From positions 1 through 5,381 of the forward strand of contig JAEZBZ010000290.1 of assembly GCA_023412745.1 (NCBI GenBank): 5,381 nt of DNA. Direction: 5' to 3'. Source of the stretch: Pseudomonadota bacterium. GTDB lineage: Bacteria > Pseudomonadota > Alphaproteobacteria > Rhizobiales > Hyphomicrobiaceae. Positions 4,648-5,381 of this stretch are shown here, piece by piece. Every line of letters starts with the position of its first letter. Within the stretch, counting starts at the first letter, position 1. Below the pieces are notes generated by a model, which saw only the letters and a program-made list of their open reading frames with translations, was not told the origin of the DNA and did no database searches. A program made the translations under genes and the position numbers.

Positions 4648-5381
4648 ATGGCTGCTAAAAGCGGCGCAAAATCCAATCTTTCATTCAATGGCTGGCGGCG
4701 CGAGAACGGCCGCGTCGGCGTGCGTAACCACGTCGTTATCCTTCCGCTCGACGACCTGTCGAATGCGGCATGCGAGGCCGTCGCCAACAACATCAAGGGC
4801 ACGATGGCGCTGCCGCACGCCTACGGACGGCTGCAGTTCGGTGCGGACCTCGATTTGCACTTCCGCACGCTGATCGGTATCGGCAGTAATCCGAATGTCG
4901 CTGCCGTGATCGTTATCGGCATCGAGGATAGCTGGACCGGCCGCGTGGTCGAGGGCATCAAGAAGACCGGCAAGCCCGTCGTTGGTTTCGGCATCGAGGG
5001 TCACGGCGACATCGCCATCATCGCCAAGGCGTCCTACGAGGCCAAGAAGATGGTGCAGTGGGCGTCCGAACTGCAGCGCGAGACGTGTGATATCTCCGAG
5101 CTGTGGGTTTCCACCAAGTGCGGCGAGAGCGACACCACCACTGGCCTGTCGTCCTGCCCGACCGTCGGCAACATGTACGACAAGCTGATCCCGCAGGGCA
5201 TCTACGGCTGCTTCGGCGAAACCTCGGAAATCACCGGCGCCGAGCACATCGCCAAGACCCGTGCCGCGACGCCGGAAATCGGCGAGAAGTGGTACAAGAT
5301 GTGGAAGGCATATCAGGACGACGTCATCGAAGCGCACAAGACCGACGATTTGTCCGATAGCCAGCCAACCAAGGGCAACAT
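4648..5381 (+). CDS. suyB: UxaA family large subunit, probable (2R)-3-sulfolactate sulfo-lyase subunit beta, 3' end beyond the window
   Basis: The first 244 codons are present of an expected 380-400 or so; the gene leaves the window at the right edge. It is the catalytic half of the split UxaA-type lyase. Motifs seen: GRVGVRNHVVILP (residues 21-33), NAACEAVANNIKG (39-51), PHAYGRLQFG (56-65), VIGIEDSWTGRVVEGI (89-104), KCGESDTTTGLSSCPTVGN (157-175) and GETSEITGAE (190-199), ending in QPTKGN, the start of the family's next conserved block. The KCGESDTT form in place of the ECGGSD found in altronate and galactarate dehydratases, as I recall those families, favours SuyB. Cysteines at 42, 147, 158, 170 and 188 are possible metal or structural ligands, but which of them act is not known from this sequence. 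The start is firm: GGGAGGA (4634-4640) is 7 nt before the ATG. The gene shares an operon with suyA. Confidence 0.82.
   Translation, partial: MAAKSGAKSNLSFNGWRRENGRVGVRNHVVILPLDDLSNAACEAVANNIKGTMALPHAYGRLQFGADLDLHFRTLIGIGSNPNVAAVIVIGIEDSWTGRVVEGIKKTGKPVVGFGIEGHGDIAIIAKASYEAKKMVQWASELQRETCDISELWVSTKCGESDTTTGLSSCPTVGNMYDKLIPQGIYGCFGETSEITGAEHIAKTRAATPEIGEKWYKMWKAYQDDVIEAHKTDDLSDSQPTKGN

Noticed and set aside
4272..5337. Minus-strand open frames at 4272-4802 and 4681-5337
   Set aside because: They lie antisense to suyA and suyB, whose plus-strand frames match known families and have good ribosome sites.

Overview
This window looks like a piece of a GC-rich (roughly 60% by eye) pseudomonadotal chromosome. 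An alpha- or betaproteobacterium with a large catabolic repertoire is most likely. The evidence is a Bug-type tripartite tricarboxylate transporter (TTT) solute-binding protein, a two-gene UxaA-family lyase, an acyl-CoA catabolic gene set, purine-rich Shine-Dalgarno sequences such as GGAGGA, and long antisense shadow frames typical of GC-rich coding DNA. Genus cannot be fixed from the sequence. I see no tRNA, rRNA, CRISPR array, insertion sequence or phage gene.

Layout. Positions 1-2885 hold four tightly packed minus-strand genes. In transcription order they are an SDR oxidoreductase (2885-2115), an APH-fold phosphotransferase (2111-1032), a small DUF6285 protein (1041-682) and an AMP-forming acyl-CoA synthetase (648-1, cut by the left edge). 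The gaps are 3 nt, a 10-nt overlap and 33 nt, so this is very probably one operon. Positions 2886-3112 are intergenic and contain a 21-bp palindrome (possible operator) and a 10-bp-stem hairpin just after the next gene. Positions 3113-4114 (minus) encode the TTT solute-binding protein with a twin-arginine-like signal peptide. Positions 4115-4335 form a divergent regulatory region. On the plus strand follow the two subunits of a SuyAB-type (2R)-3-sulfolactate sulfo-lyase: small subunit 4336-4626, large subunit from 4648 past the right edge.

How the genes may work together. The right half reads as a transport and cleavage module. A periplasmic binding protein would capture a small (sulfo)carboxylate and SuyAB would split sulfolactate into pyruvate and sulfite. 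The left half has the same kinds of parts as the levulinate-type lva pathway of Pseudomonas putida. There an acyl-CoA synthetase loads the acid onto CoA, a dehydrogenase adjusts the keto/hydroxy state, and an APH-like kinase with a small partner protein phosphorylates the hydroxyacyl-CoA. The acyl-CoA dehydrogenase expected to remove the phosphate is not in the window and may lie beyond the left edge. This assignment rests on recognised domain families and gene order. The substrate is unknown. The most interesting proposal is that this is a hydroxyacyl-CoA kinase operon in which the DUF6285 protein is the kinase's obligate partner.
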